This document shows, one piece after another, positions 7,290-15,141 of a stretch of DNA of 34,294 nt. Source of the stretch: Muribaculaceae bacterium. Lineage in GTDB: Bacteria; Cyanobacteriota; Vampirovibrionia; Gastranaerophilales; Gastranaerophilaceae. The translations under genes and the position numbers were made by a program. The DNA is taken from positions 1 through 34,294 of the forward strand of contig JAMPCZ010000011.1 in NCBI GenBank assembly GCA_023665935.1. The letters are read 5' to 3'. Under the pieces are notes generated by a model. It worked only from the letters and a program-made list of their open reading frames with translations. It had not been told where the DNA came from and ran no database searches. Each line of letters starts with the position of its first letter. The stretch's first letter is position 1.

Positions 7290-7952
7290 ATGAATAAGAA
7301 AGCTTTTACTTTAGCGGAAGTATTGATTACTTTAGGTATAATCGGGGTTGTAGCGGCAATAACGATTCCTAATTTAATGACAGCGTATAAAGCAAAGCAA
7401 TTGCGTGCTCAGTTTTTAAAATCTTATTCAACTATACAGCAGGCATTTAGGCAAATGGAAACTGATGATATTTCAACCGACCCTTCTTCTTATAAGAGTA
7501 ATACTTTTTATAAGACTTTTGGTAATTACCTGAAAGTTGCAGTACATTGCGGTATTTATTCGTCTAATAAATCGCCTGTTTGTTTGTCTGAAAATGATGA
7601 TTACAAAACGCTTAACGGAAGACGTACATCTAGCGGATATTTTGATAATGGTCAATTTGTTTTAATGGATGGAACAAATGTTCTACTTGAAAATGTAAGT
7701 AATACTAATATATATGTTTCTGTGGATTTAAACGGATATAAAAATCCTCCAAATATTTGGGGATATGATTTATTTACTTTTCAGTTTCTTGATGGAGAGT
7801 TACGAACAATGGGCAGTAAAGGAACAACGTATTCAAATTTAGAAACTTATTGTAATGTTGAGTCTAATGATAATCTTAACGGAATTGCTTGTGCTCATAA
7901 AGCTAAAACTGACAGCGAATATTTCAAATGGGTTATTAAAAACGTTAAATGA
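7290..7952 (+). CDS. Prepilin-like protein (type IV pilin/pseudopilin N-terminus)
   Basis: A 220-residue protein. The N-terminus NKKAFTLAEVLITLGIIGVV is a class III signal: a short basic leader, FTLAE with the Glu at +5, and a long hydrophobic helix to about residue 30 ending in IPNLM. It should be cut by prepilin peptidase and anchored by the helix in the inner membrane until assembly. The residue before the cleavage site is Ala, not the usual Gly. The globular part has Cys at about 88, 98, 192 and 201, a Gly/Asp-rich segment (VDLNGYKNPPNIWGYD) also seen in the 25513-26247 prepilin, and is otherwise variable. GGAGG lies before the ATG. No pilus machinery genes are nearby. Confidence 0.9.
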   Translation: MNKKAFTLAEVLITLGIIGVVAAITIPNLMTAYKAKQLRAQFLKSYSTIQQAFRQMETDDISTDPSSYKSNTFYKTFGNYLKVAVHCGIYSSNKSPVCLSENDDYKTLNGRRTSSGYFDNGQFVLMDGTNVLLENVSNTNIYVSVDLNGYKNPPNIWGYDLFTFQFLDGELRTMGSKGTTYSNLETYCNVESNDNLNGIACAHKAKTDSEYFKWVIKNVK

Positions 7953-7961
7953 TTATAAATC

Positions 7962-7990
7962 TTTACTTTTTTTTAATTTATTGCTACAAT
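7962..7990 (+). promoter_or_regulatory. Promoter of the HEPN-MNT pair, implying a leaderless mRNA
   Basis: TTTACT (7962-7967), a 17-nt spacer ending in TGC, and TACAAT (7985-7990). The ATG of the HEPN gene is at 7998, 7 nt after the -10, so transcription would start at or next to the start codon. There is no Shine-Dalgarno sequence. Confidence 0.6.
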
Positions 7991-7997
7991 TCGGGTT

Positions 7998-8414
7998 ATG
8001 AAAGAAGGTACATTTGATATATCTGCATTAGCTAGTGCAAAACAGAGGCTTAGTGAGGTAATTCTTAGATATGAAGACAACAAAAATGATGATGTTGTTC
8101 GTGATTCAGTTATCCAAAGATTTGAATTTACTTATTCAATAACCTTGAAAACTCTAAGAAAATATTTTATTGAACGAGCTTTTGCAGTTGATGAAATTAA
8201 CGAAATGTCATTTAATGATTTGATAAGAACGGCTAATCAGCTTGGTTTATTAAAATCAAACCTTGAGTTGTGGACTGAATTCAGAAATATGCGCAACATT
8301 ACTTCTCATACTTATGATGAAAAAATTGCAATGAAAATAGTAAATATTATTCCTGATTTTTATCAAGAAGTGGCTTTTTTGCTTGAACAACTGAGGAAAA
8401 AATTAAATGTGTAA
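7998..8414 (+). CDS. hepT: HEPN-domain toxin, HepT-like (HI0074 family)
   Basis: A 138-residue all-helical protein. The motif RNITSHTY at residues 99-106 fits R-x4-H-x-Y, the active-site signature of HEPN ribonucleases of the HepT type, preceded by WTEFRNM as in the HI0074 family. In studied pairs, HepT cleaves RNA until its partner MntA attaches AMP to the Tyr of this motif. Here that would be Tyr106. The MntA-like gene follows with an 8-nt overlap, the usual toxin-first arrangement. No ribosome site is seen, and the promoter places the transcript start at the ATG. Family assignment is strong; toxicity in this host is inferred. Confidence 0.92.
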   Translation: MKEGTFDISALASAKQRLSEVILRYEDNKNDDVVRDSVIQRFEFTYSITLKTLRKYFIERAFAVDEINEMSFNDLIRTANQLGLLKSNLELWTEFRNMRNITSHTYDEKIAMKIVNIIPDFYQEVAFLLEQLRKKLNV

Positions 8415-8706
8415 TTTGGATTTACAAGAAAAATACGTGTCTTTTATAATAAAAACTGTGACCGCCATTTTGCCGAATACTGAAATATTTATTTTTGGTT
8501 CGCGAACACAAGGTAAATCGCGCCAGTATTCTGATGTTGATATTGCATTGCAAGATAGTAATGAAATCGAGTTTGAACAATTGTTAAAACTAAAAGCTGA
8601 GTTTAGCAACTCAACATTTCCGTACAAAGTAGATATCATTGATTTGAAATCAATTGATGAGAAGTTTTATAATATTATAAAAGATGATTTATGCAAGATA
8701 AACTAA
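8407..8706 (+). CDS. mntA: MNT-type nucleotidyltransferase antitoxin, MntA-like
   Basis: A 99-residue minimal nucleotidyltransferase. GSRTQGKSRQYSDVD at residues 31-45 fits the G-S-x10-D-x-D catalytic motif with Gly31-Ser32 and Asp43/Asp45. VDIIDL at 75-80 supplies the third acidic residue. Known role: neutralises HepT by AMPylating it with ATP. Its ATG overlaps the end of the HEPN gene by 8 nt, which implies translational coupling. The length is typical. It sits just before the promoter of fabD and is probably unrelated to it. Confidence 0.93.
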   Translation: MCNLDLQEKYVSFIIKTVTAILPNTEIFIFGSRTQGKSRQYSDVDIALQDSNEIEFEQLLKLKAEFSNSTFPYKVDIIDLKSIDEKFYNIIKDDLCKIN

Positions 8707-8711
8707 CAATC

Positions 8712-8739
8712 TTTACTTTGCCCGTTTTTATAGTATAAT
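8712..8739 (+). promoter_or_regulatory. Promoter for fabD
   Basis: TTTACT (8712-8717), a 16-nt spacer and TATAAT (8734-8739). The -35 context ATCTTTACTTT matches that of the HEPN promoter. A 5' UTR of about 33 nt would carry a GAGGGA ribosome site. Confidence 0.6.
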
Positions 8740-8779
8740 TAACTCATTAAGAAGGATAGTTTATTTGAGGGATATAAGT

Positions 8780-9727
8780 ATGACAAAAAAAATCGCTTTC
8801 GTTTTCCCGGGACAGGGTTCTCAGTCTGTTGGCATGGGAAAAGATTTGTATGAAAATTTTGAATCTGCAAAGACCGTTTTTGACTGTGCAGACAAAATTT
8901 TAGGGAAAAGTATTACAACAATTTGTTTTGAAGGTCCTGAAGATGATTTGAAACTAACAATAAACACGCAGCCGTCAATTGTTACAATGTCAATTGCTGC
9001 ATTGGAAGCGTTTAAATCAGAATTAAACATTGCACCTTTTGCCACAGCAGGACACAGTTTGGGCGAATATTGCGCAATGTATTGTTCAGGTGTAATGAGT
9101 TTGGAAACTACATTAAAAGCTATTCAAAAAAGGGCTGATTTGATGGGTGCAGCAAAAGGCGGTGCTATGGCTGCAATTTTGAATGCTCCTGAAGGCAGTT
9201 TGGAAAAAGCGTTAGAAGAAGCGTCAAGTGTTGGTTATGTTGATGTCGCAAATTACAATTCACCTGCTCAGGTGGTTATTACAGGTGATGAAGCTGCCGT
9301 ATCTAAAGCCGGTGAACTTTTGGCTGCTGCAGGTGCAAGAAGAGTTGTTCCTTTGGCTGTTTCAGGTGCTTTTCATTCTAAGTTTATGGAAAACGCAGGA
9401 AATGAATTTGCAAATTTTGTATCAGATTTAGACTTGAATGATGCAAAAATCCCTGTTTACACGAATGTTGATGCTCAGGCTACAGCTTCAAGTGAAGATT
9501 TCAGGGCTAAAATGCCTCGTCAGATTTATTCATCTGTACATTGGACACAAACTATTCAAAATATGGTATCAGAAGGGGTTGATACAATTATTGAAATTGG
9601 TCCGGGTAAAGTTCTTGCCGGTTTGGTTAAGAAAATTGACCCAAGTGTAAAAACATACAATATTTATGACAAGACATCTTTAGAAAGTACCGTTGGTGCT
9701 TTGAAAGAAGAATTGGCATTGGCTTAG
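8780..9727 (+). CDS. fabD: Malonyl-CoA:ACP transacylase
   Basis: A 315-residue acyltransferase using ATG 8780 (MTKKIAFVFPGQGSQ); an in-frame TTG 15 nt earlier overlaps the GAGGGA ribosome site. FPGQGSQ, the nucleophile elbow GHSLGEY with Ser93, KRADLM with Arg118 and the catalytic His199 in GAFHS are all present. Near the end EIGPGKVL matches the family. Reaction: transfers malonyl from CoA to ACP. It has its own promoter because the accessory block separates it from fabH. fabG follows after a 126-nt gap that holds a repeat. Confidence 0.97.
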   Translation: MTKKIAFVFPGQGSQSVGMGKDLYENFESAKTVFDCADKILGKSITTICFEGPEDDLKLTINTQPSIVTMSIAALEAFKSELNIAPFATAGHSLGEYCAMYCSGVMSLETTLKAIQKRADLMGAAKGGAMAAILNAPEGSLEKALEEASSVGYVDVANYNSPAQVVITGDEAAVSKAGELLAAAGARRVVPLAVSGAFHSKFMENAGNEFANFVSDLDLNDAKIPVYTNVDAQATASSEDFRAKMPRQIYSSVHWTQTIQNMVSEGVDTIIEIGPGKVLAGLVKKIDPSVKTYNIYDKTSLESTVGALKEELALA

Positions 9728-9736
9728 TTTGATAAA

Positions 9737-9795
9737 TTGTCACCCTGAATTTATTTCAGGGTCTAAAAAGATGCTGAAACAAGTTCAGCATGACG
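9737..9795. repeat. Intergenic double-hairpin repeat (GTCACCCTGAA...TTCAGCATGAC)
   Basis: CCCTGAA (9743-9749) pairs with TTCAGGG (9755-9761), and ATGCTGAA (9771-9778) pairs with TTCAGCAT (9784-9791), bounded by GTCA and TGAC. It is a complete copy of a dispersed element. A further GTTGGGG/CTCCAAC hairpin lies just downstream, before the fabG ribosome site. Confidence 0.75.
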
Positions 9796-9853
9796 AAAAG
9801 GAGATAAGTAGGTTGGGGTTTCTACTCCAACAGAAGATAAGGAGAAAATAATT

Positions 9854-10585
9854 ATGACAGACAGAAAAATTGCATTAATTACAGGCGGTTCCCGCGGTAT
9901 TGGTTTAGCTTGTGCAAAAGAACTTGCAAGTGCAGGATGCGATATTATTATCAATGATATTTGCGATGCAGAAAAAGCTCAACCGGCAATTGATGAAATT
10001 AAAGCTTTAGGTGTTAATGCTTATTTCTATAGTTTTGATGTATCAAATCACGAAGCAGTTAAAGAAAACGTTGATAAAATGATTGCAGAACACGGAAAAA
10101 TTGATATCTTGCTAAACAACGCAGGTATCACTCGCGACGGTTTATTCTTAAGAATGGATATCAACCAATGGGAAAGTGTTATTAAGGTTAACTTGACATC
10201 AGCTTTTTGTGTAACAAATGCGGTTGTTAAATATATGATGAAAGCTCGTCAAGGTTCAATCATCAATATGTCAAGTATTGTAGGTCGCCACGGTAACGCT
10301 GGTCAAGCTAACTATTCAGCTTCAAAAGCAGGTTTAATCGGTTTGACTCAAACTTTGGCAAAAGAATTCGGTTCAAGAAATATCAGAGTTAACGCTGTAT
10401 GTCCGGGATTTATTCAAACTGCTATGACTGCTGAACTTTCTAATATTGATGATTACTTGAGTGCTATCCCGATGAGAAGACTTGGTACTCCTGAAGATAT
10501 TGCTAAGGTTGTTAAATTCTTAGCTTTGGATACAGATTATGTAACAGGTCAAGCAATTGAAGTTGCAGGCGGCTTGATGTTATAA
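9854..10585 (+). CDS. fabG: 3-oxoacyl-ACP reductase
   Basis: A 243-residue classical short-chain dehydrogenase. The NADPH site TGGSRGIG (residues 10-17), NNAG (88-91), catalytic Ser141, Tyr154 and Lys158 (YSASK) and the C-terminal GQAIEVAGGLML are all as in FabG. It reduces 3-oxoacyl-ACP to 3-hydroxyacyl-ACP in the cytoplasm. TAAGGAG precedes the ATG by 9 nt. It lies between fabD and acpP in the standard order, which removes most doubt about substrate. Confidence 0.96.
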   Translation: MTDRKIALITGGSRGIGLACAKELASAGCDIIINDICDAEKAQPAIDEIKALGVNAYFYSFDVSNHEAVKENVDKMIAEHGKIDILLNNAGITRDGLFLRMDINQWESVIKVNLTSAFCVTNAVVKYMMKARQGSIINMSSIVGRHGNAGQANYSASKAGLIGLTQTLAKEFGSRNIRVNAVCPGFIQTAMTAELSNIDDYLSAIPMRRLGTPEDIAKVVKFLALDTDYVTGQAIEVAGGLML

Positions 10586-10625
10586 TTTCCGTTTGTAACA
10601 AAACGCTTGATAAATTGTAATATTC

Positions 10626-10654
10626 TTGCAAAAAAATATTTAACAAGTTATAAT
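10626..10654 (+). promoter_or_regulatory. Strong promoter for acpP
   Basis: TTGCAA (10626-10631), a 17-nt spacer and TATAAT (10649-10654). A start near 10661 gives a 40-nt leader with a small CTTGT/ACAAG hairpin at 10655-10667 and an AGAGGAAA ribosome site. An independent promoter fits the high demand for ACP. Confidence 0.75.
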
Positions 10655-10703
10655 CTTGTAAGACAAGTATTTAGTAATACACAAATAATAAGAGGAAAAA
10701 AAG

Positions 10704-10940
10704 ATGAGTACATTAGAAACAGTTAAAAAAGTTGTAGTAGATCAATTGAGCGTTGATGAAAAATTAGTTACACCTGAAGCTCGTTTTACTGACGATTTAG
10801 GTGCTGATTCATTAGACACAGTTGAATTGGTTATGGCTTTAGAAGAAGAATTCAAATGCGAAATTCCTGATGAAGACGCAGAGAAAATTCAAACAGTTCA
10901 AGATGCAGTTTCTTACATTGACAGCAAGTTAGGTAAGTAA
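10704..10940 (+). CDS. acpP: Acyl carrier protein
   Basis: A 78-residue acidic four-helix protein. Ser36 in [18 protein letters not shown] is the 4'-phosphopantetheine attachment site, and the length is that of a standard AcpP. It carries the growing acyl chain for FabD, FabH, FabF and FabG and the acyl group used by PlsX. It has its own promoter and its own terminator, so it can be expressed as a separate abundant transcript within the fab cluster. Confidence 0.98.
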   Translation: MSTLETVKKVVVDQLSVDEKLVTPEARFTDDLGADSLDTVELVMALEEEFKCEIPDEDAEKIQTVQDAVSYIDSKLGK

Positions 10941-10986
10941 TTATCTCACTAATTGAATTTTGAATTATTCAAAACTATTTTATATT

Positions 10987-11030
10987 TGCGAGAGTGGGAT
11001 TTATTTTCATTCTCGCATTATTTATTATCA
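10987..11030 (+). terminator. Intrinsic terminator or attenuator between acpP and fabF
   Basis: TGCGAGAGTG (10987-10996) pairs with CATTCTCGCA (11008-11017), 10 bp with one G-T pair, followed by TTATTTATTA. It should end most acpP transcripts; some read-through to fabF, which starts at 11051, is likely. Confidence 0.75.
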
Positions 11031-11050
11031 GAAAAAAAGGGATATCTTAA

Positions 11051-12304
11051 ATGAATAAAAGAAGAGTAGTAATTACAGGGCTGGGAGCCGTAACACCTTG
11101 CGGTATCGGTACTGATAATTTTTGGAAAGCTATGTTAGACGGGAAAAGCGGCGTTTCTTTAATTGAAAGAATTGATACCGAAAAACAAGCTGTAAAAATT
11201 GCCGCTGAGATTAAGGATAGTGATTTCAATCCTGAAGATTATATGGATTCAAAAGATTCAAAAAGAATGGATAGATACACCCAATTTGCAGTGGTAGCGG
11301 CAGATGAAGCTATTGCGGATTCAGGTATTGATGAAGCTGAGATTGACCCATACAGAATTGGAGTTATTGTAAGTTCTGCCGCAGGTGGTTTCCAAACATT
11401 TGAAAAAAGCCACATGGCAATGATTGAAAAAGGACCGACAAAGGCTTCTCCGTTTACCGTACCTATGTTGATTGTTGATATGGCATCAGGTCGTATTTCA
11501 ATGAAACACGGTTACAAGGGGCTGAATAAAGTTGTTGTTTCAGCTTGTGCAACAGGTACTCACTCAATTGGTGATGCGTTCCGTTCTATTCAATATGGTG
11601 ACGCTGATGTTGTTGTAGCAGGTGGTTGTGAAGCTACAATTACAACTTTGGGTATCGGTGCATTTACTGCATGCCGTGCTTTGTCAAAAAGAAATGATGA
11701 ACCTCAAAAAGCTTCTCGTCCGTACGACAAAGACAGAGATGGATTTATCATGGGTGAAGGTGCTGCTGTTTTAGTTCTTGAAGAATATGAACATGCTAAA
11801 AAACGCGGTGCAAAAATCTATGCTGAGGTTGCAGGCTACGGTCAGACAGCAGATGCTCATGATATGGTTGCACCTGATCCTGAAGGCAACGGTGCTTATA
11901 TGGCAATGAAATTTGCGATGGAAGATGGTGATATTAAACCTGAAGATGTTGATTATATCAACCCGCACGGAACAAGTACCGGTTTAGGTGATATTGCTGA
12001 ATCTCAAGCTATTGAAAAAATCTTTGGCGACAAAGAGTCAAACCCTAATTTGCTTGTAAGTTCAACAAAGAGTATGCACGGTCACATGTTAGGTGCAACA
12101 GGTGCAGTTGAAGCAATTGTTTGCGTTAAAACAATTACTGAAGGTAAAGTTCCACCGACAATTAACCTTGATAACCAAGATGAACACGTTGCAAATCTTG
12201 ATTATGTTCCTCATAAAACAAGAGATAAAAAAGTTCGTGTAGCGTTATCTAATTCATTCGGTTTTGGCGGACACAATGCTACTTTGATTTTCAAAGAAGT
12301 TTAA
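11051..12304 (+). CDS. fabF: Beta-ketoacyl-ACP synthase II
   Basis: A 417-residue elongating condensing enzyme. Cys166 in SACATGTHS, His306 in NPHGTSTGLGD and His343 in KSMHGHMLGATG form the Cys-His-His triad, and FGFGGHNAT closes the protein. Role: extends acyl-ACP with malonyl-ACP. Length is exactly that of the family. It is the last gene of the fab cluster, with an AGGGAT ribosome site before it and a strong terminator behind it. Confidence 0.97.
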   Translation: MNKRRVVITGLGAVTPCGIGTDNFWKAMLDGKSGVSLIERIDTEKQAVKIAAEIKDSDFNPEDYMDSKDSKRMDRYTQFAVVAADEAIADSGIDEAEIDPYRIGVIVSSAAGGFQTFEKSHMAMIEKGPTKASPFTVPMLIVDMASGRISMKHGYKGLNKVVVSACATGTHSIGDAFRSIQYGDADVVVAGGCEATITTLGIGAFTACRALSKRNDEPQKASRPYDKDRDGFIMGEGAAVLVLEEYEHAKKRGAKIYAEVAGYGQTADAHDMVAPDPEGNGAYMAMKFAMEDGDIKPEDVDYINPHGTSTGLGDIAESQAIEKIFGDKESNPNLLVSSTKSMHGHMLGATGAVEAIVCVKTITEGKVPPTINLDNQDEHVANLDYVPHKTRDKKVRVALSNSFGFGGHNATLIFKEV

Positions 12305-12321
12305 TTGAGAACTTGTTAAAG

Positions 12322-12358
12322 AAGACCCGGTTTACTCTAACCGGGTCTTTTCTTTTTT
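12322..12358 (+). terminator. Intrinsic terminator after fabF
   Basis: AAGACCCGGTT (12322-12332) and AACCGGGTCTT (12339-12349) form a perfect 11-bp stem with a 6-nt loop, followed by TTCTTTTTT. It ends the fatty-acid cluster. Confidence 0.95.
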
Positions 12359-12362
12359 ACAA

Positions 12363-12470
12363 AGACCCTGAAACACTCATGTCATGGATTTCTGACGGCT
12401 CGACCGGCTCATTGCACGGATGAGCTCGTGCTCTTGTCAAAATCCGCAGTTCATGATGACAAAAATGGAA
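12363..12470. repeat. Degenerate palindromic repeat in the fabF-calpain gap
   Basis: TGTCAT (12380-12385) and ATGACA (12456-12461) bound an imperfect long hairpin with a central GCTCAT/ATGAGC stem (12407-12412, 12420-12425). It is more GC-rich than its surroundings. The rest of the gap, to 12597, is AT-rich and holds only the leader of the next gene; I see no convincing promoter hexamers there. Confidence 0.5.
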
Positions 12471-12597
12471 AATTGTATGTTAGTCCCTTTTATTTAGAAC
12501 TATTAACAAAAGTTTACATTATTTTTAATTTTTTTAAAGTTTTTTGAGGAATTGTCGATAACGTATTTGCATGTTGTAAAAATATAAGGAGAATACA

Positions 12598-14703
12598 ATG
12601 GTAGATGGAATTACAAATAGCGTAAAACTCAATGAACTTTTACAGAACGGCAGGCCGATTCAGATTGGGCAGGTGCAAGGGTCTGAAAAGGTTAATATTG
12701 GTGAACTTTTGGGCAAATCTCAGCAAACCGGGCAGACTCAATCAAATAATCATGTGGTATCAAAGGAACAGTTTACATATGATGGAAAGCAAGGTCTTTT
12801 GATTAAACTTGATAACGGAACTGCGATTTTTCAATATAAAGAAAAAGTAAATGGACAAGAAGTTGTTAATCAGCTTCGATTTAAAAAAGAATCTGATATC
12901 GAGAAAAAGCGTCCGACAATGCAAATAGTGAATCCGGGTAAGAAAAACCAGGTTTCAATGACGTTTGAATATCACCGCAATGGTAAAGTAAAAAATAAAG
13001 AAACAAAAAACGCAAAAGGTGTTGTAATCAGACAAGATAAATATAACAACAAAGGTCAGATGGAAAACCGTAAAATTTATGATAAAAACGGTGAGTTACA
13101 GCAAAATATCAAATATAAATTTAATGATAAAGACCATACAGCTGAAGTTCAAGCTTTTGATAAAGACAATAAATTACTGTACACTGCACATAATCAATAC
13201 AAAGATGATGGGAAAACACCTGTTTCTTCACAACAGAAGTATCCGAACGGTCAGTTAATGAGTGATTATAAATATGATGATAATGGTAAACTTCAAACAA
13301 AAGTTGAATATTATGAAAATGGTCAGATTAAATCTGAAACTGAACTATATCAAAATGGTGTAATTAAAGAGCAAAAACTATATGATGAAGCAGGCAAAGT
13401 AACGAAGAAGATTACATCGGAAATCGACGGTAATTTTGAAAATTCAAGCCAGGTCGCCGAAGGTGATTGCTATTTGATGGCTACAATCAACTCTATCCGC
13501 GAACTTGATAACGGTCAACAGATGTTAAAAGATCTTGTCAAGGTTGAAACTGACCCTAAAACAGGTAAAAAAGTTTACAAAGTAACCTTCCCAGGTGCGA
13601 AAGTTGCCGCAGAAGGCTTAAGAACCGATAACAGGGTTGACCCTAATAAAATGCATATTACGGGTGAATATACATTTACAGAAGAAGAAATGCAAGCTAT
13701 TTTGCAACAGGCAGGTAAAAGATATTCACTCGGTGATGGTGATATGATTCTTTTAGAAGCAGCGTTTGAAAAATATCGTACAGAAGTTGCTCAGACTTTG
13801 GAAGATAATCCGGAATTGAAAAAACAAAAAGGTGTTGCCGGAGTCCAAACGGGAGCAAATGGAAATAATATTTTGGCTGGAGGGTATGCAGAAGACGCGA
13901 CATTTATTTTAACCGGTTTGCAGTCCTCTGTATATAATGATTCTCGTGTTCAAAATGGTTTAGATTATACTTCATTACAGCAAGGTGAACTCAATATTGT
14001 TCCAAGACCAAAGAAGACATCGGTAACATTATCAAAAGGTGCTGTTTCCGAAATTGATGGTGGATATACTTCACGCAAAGAAGACCTTAATAATATGCTT
14101 GATAAGATTATGAATGACGGTAAAGATGGTCACACCGACATTATTGCTTCAGCTGGGTTTAAGGTTATTCATGATGACGGCACAGAAGGTGGTCACCAAT
14201 TAACTATCAAATCTGTAACTGCCGATACTGTAACACTCGTAAACCCATGGCATCCGGATAAAGAAGTAACTATGTCCAGAGAAGACTTCATGAACTGTGT
14301 ACAAACAGTATCTCTGACTGATACAACAAAAACACCAATGAAGCCGGAGGATGTTAATAAGCCGCCAACTCCAGGCACGACCCCTGGCACAACTCCTGGA
14401 ACAACCCCGGGTGTGACTCCTGGAACCTCTCCTGGCGTAAGTCCTGGTACAACTCCGGGCGTGACCCCAGGTACAACTCCTGGTGTACAACCTCCAAATG
14501 TTCCTGAAACAGGAACACCATACACGGTTCGCGCGGGTGATAACTTGTGGGATATTGCAAAAGCTCACCTTGGAAAAGGCGCAAGTGCCACAGCTGTTGC
14601 GAATTACGTAAACAGAATTATGGAAGCTAATCCGCAGTTAAAATGGGATAGAACTCATACAAAAGTTATGATTCGTCCGGGTGATAAAATAAATCTTCCT
14701 TAA
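12598..14703 (+). CDS. Calpain-type cysteine protease with MORN-like repeats and C-terminal LysM
   Basis: A 701-residue multidomain protein starting MVDGITNSVKL, with no signal peptide or membrane span. Residues about 120-270 hold repeated Y-x-NG-x motifs (YPNGQLMSDYKYDDNGK, YYENGQIKSE, LYQNGVIKE) of the MORN/YwqK type. Residues 276-570 look like a calpain (C2) core: the Cys motif QVAEGDCYLMATINS with Cys291, His533 in GGHQLTIK and Asn549 in LVNPWHPDKE, the expected Cys-His-Asn triad. Residues 591-630 are a Pro-Gly-Thr linker (PGTTPGVTPGT). Residues 641-701 are a LysM module, YTVRAGDNLWDIAKAHLG, close to the two in the 16208-18286 protein. LysM implies binding to peptidoglycan or another GlcNAc polymer. 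AAGGAG precedes the ATG. Protease fold is inferred from motifs only; target and export route are unknown. Confidence 0.88.
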   Translation: MVDGITNSVKLNELLQNGRPIQIGQVQGSEKVNIGELLGKSQQTGQTQSNNHVVSKEQFTYDGKQGLLIKLDNGTAIFQYKEKVNGQEVVNQLRFKKESDIEKKRPTMQIVNPGKKNQVSMTFEYHRNGKVKNKETKNAKGVVIRQDKYNNKGQMENRKIYDKNGELQQNIKYKFNDKDHTAEVQAFDKDNKLLYTAHNQYKDDGKTPVSSQQKYPNGQLMSDYKYDDNGKLQTKVEYYENGQIKSETELYQNGVIKEQKLYDEAGKVTKKITSEIDGNFENSSQVAEGDCYLMATINSIRELDNGQQMLKDLVKVETDPKTGKKVYKVTFPGAKVAAEGLRTDNRVDPNKMHITGEYTFTEEEMQAILQQAGKRYSLGDGDMILLEAAFEKYRTEVAQTLEDNPELKKQKGVAGVQTGANGNNILAGGYAEDATFILTGLQSSVYNDSRVQNGLDYTSLQQGELNIVPRPKKTSVTLSKGAVSEIDGGYTSRKEDLNNMLDKIMNDGKDGHTDIIASAGFKVIHDDGTEGGHQLTIKSVTADTVTLVNPWHPDKEVTMSREDFMNCVQTVSLTDTTKTPMKPEDVNKPPTPGTTPGTTPGTTPGVTPGTSPGVSPGTTPGVTPGTTPGVQPPNVPETGTPYTVRAGDNLWDIAKAHLGKGASATAVANYVNRIMEANPQLKWDRTHTKVMIRPGDKINLP

Positions 14704-14714
14704 AAATTTTCACA

Positions 14715-14749
14715 AACTAATGTCCCGCAAGATTTGCGGGACATTAGTT
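14715..14749 (+). terminator. Perfect 15-bp hairpin after the calpain-like gene
   Basis: AACTAATGTCCCGCA (14715-14729) pairs perfectly with TGCGGGACATTAGTT (14735-14749) around a 5-nt loop, 12 nt after the stop. It has no clear T-tract on either strand, so it may protect the mRNA end or terminate less efficiently. A truncated GTCACCCTGAA repeat follows directly. Confidence 0.55.
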
Positions 14750-14809
14750 CCTTGCGTCACCCTGAATTTACCTATAGCAAAAAATTTTATTTTGCTATTT
14801 AATTTAAGT

Positions 14810-15136
14810 ATGAATCTTATTAAATCTACAGTATTTAAACAGAATTTAGACTTGTTATCAAATTGGGTTGATTCGACGCCCGTCAGCGATATGATTGATT
14901 CGGTGACATATGATGTGTATGAAAGCAGCAATCCGTTTCGTAAGAAATTCAGCAAAGAAGAGATAAGCAATAAAGGTTTGAGGGTTGCGGCGAATACAAC
15001 GACTGCAATTGGCGCGGAGGTATTTTCGGTTTTTGCAAACCCTTATTATATACCGCATAAAGTTATGCAAATCCCTGTTTGGTATAATAATGTTGTGGAT
15101 GCTTATAAAAAAAGCTCTTTGAGTAGTAATAAATAG
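14810..15136 (+). CDS. Small hypothetical protein (108 aa)
   Basis: I start at ATG 14810 (MNLIKSTVFKQNLDLL); an earlier in-frame start at 14720 would read through the hairpin. No ribosome site is present, but TTTAAT ends 6 nt before the ATG, like the leaderless genes elsewhere here. A perfect inverted repeat TAGCAAAA/TTTTGCTA (14775-14782, 14790-14797) sits just upstream. The protein is mainly helical, with a central Ala/Thr stretch (RVAANTTTAIGAEVFSVFANP) that is too short and polar for a sure membrane span. No family recognised. It ends at the hairpin shared with speE. Moderate confidence that it is expressed. Confidence 0.55.
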   Translation: MNLIKSTVFKQNLDLLSNWVDSTPVSDMIDSVTYDVYESSNPFRKKFSKEEISNKGLRVAANTTTAIGAEVFSVFANPYYIPHKVMQIPVWYNNVVDAYKKSSLSSNK

Positions 15137-15141
15137 ATTAA

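Noticed and set aside
14193-14584. Long minus-strand reading frames rich in Gly-Val-Pro or Arg-Ser opposite the calpain-like gene
   Set aside because: They are the mirror of the Pro-Gly-Thr linker and lack ribosome sites; the plus-strand gene with domains at both ends explains the open frames.
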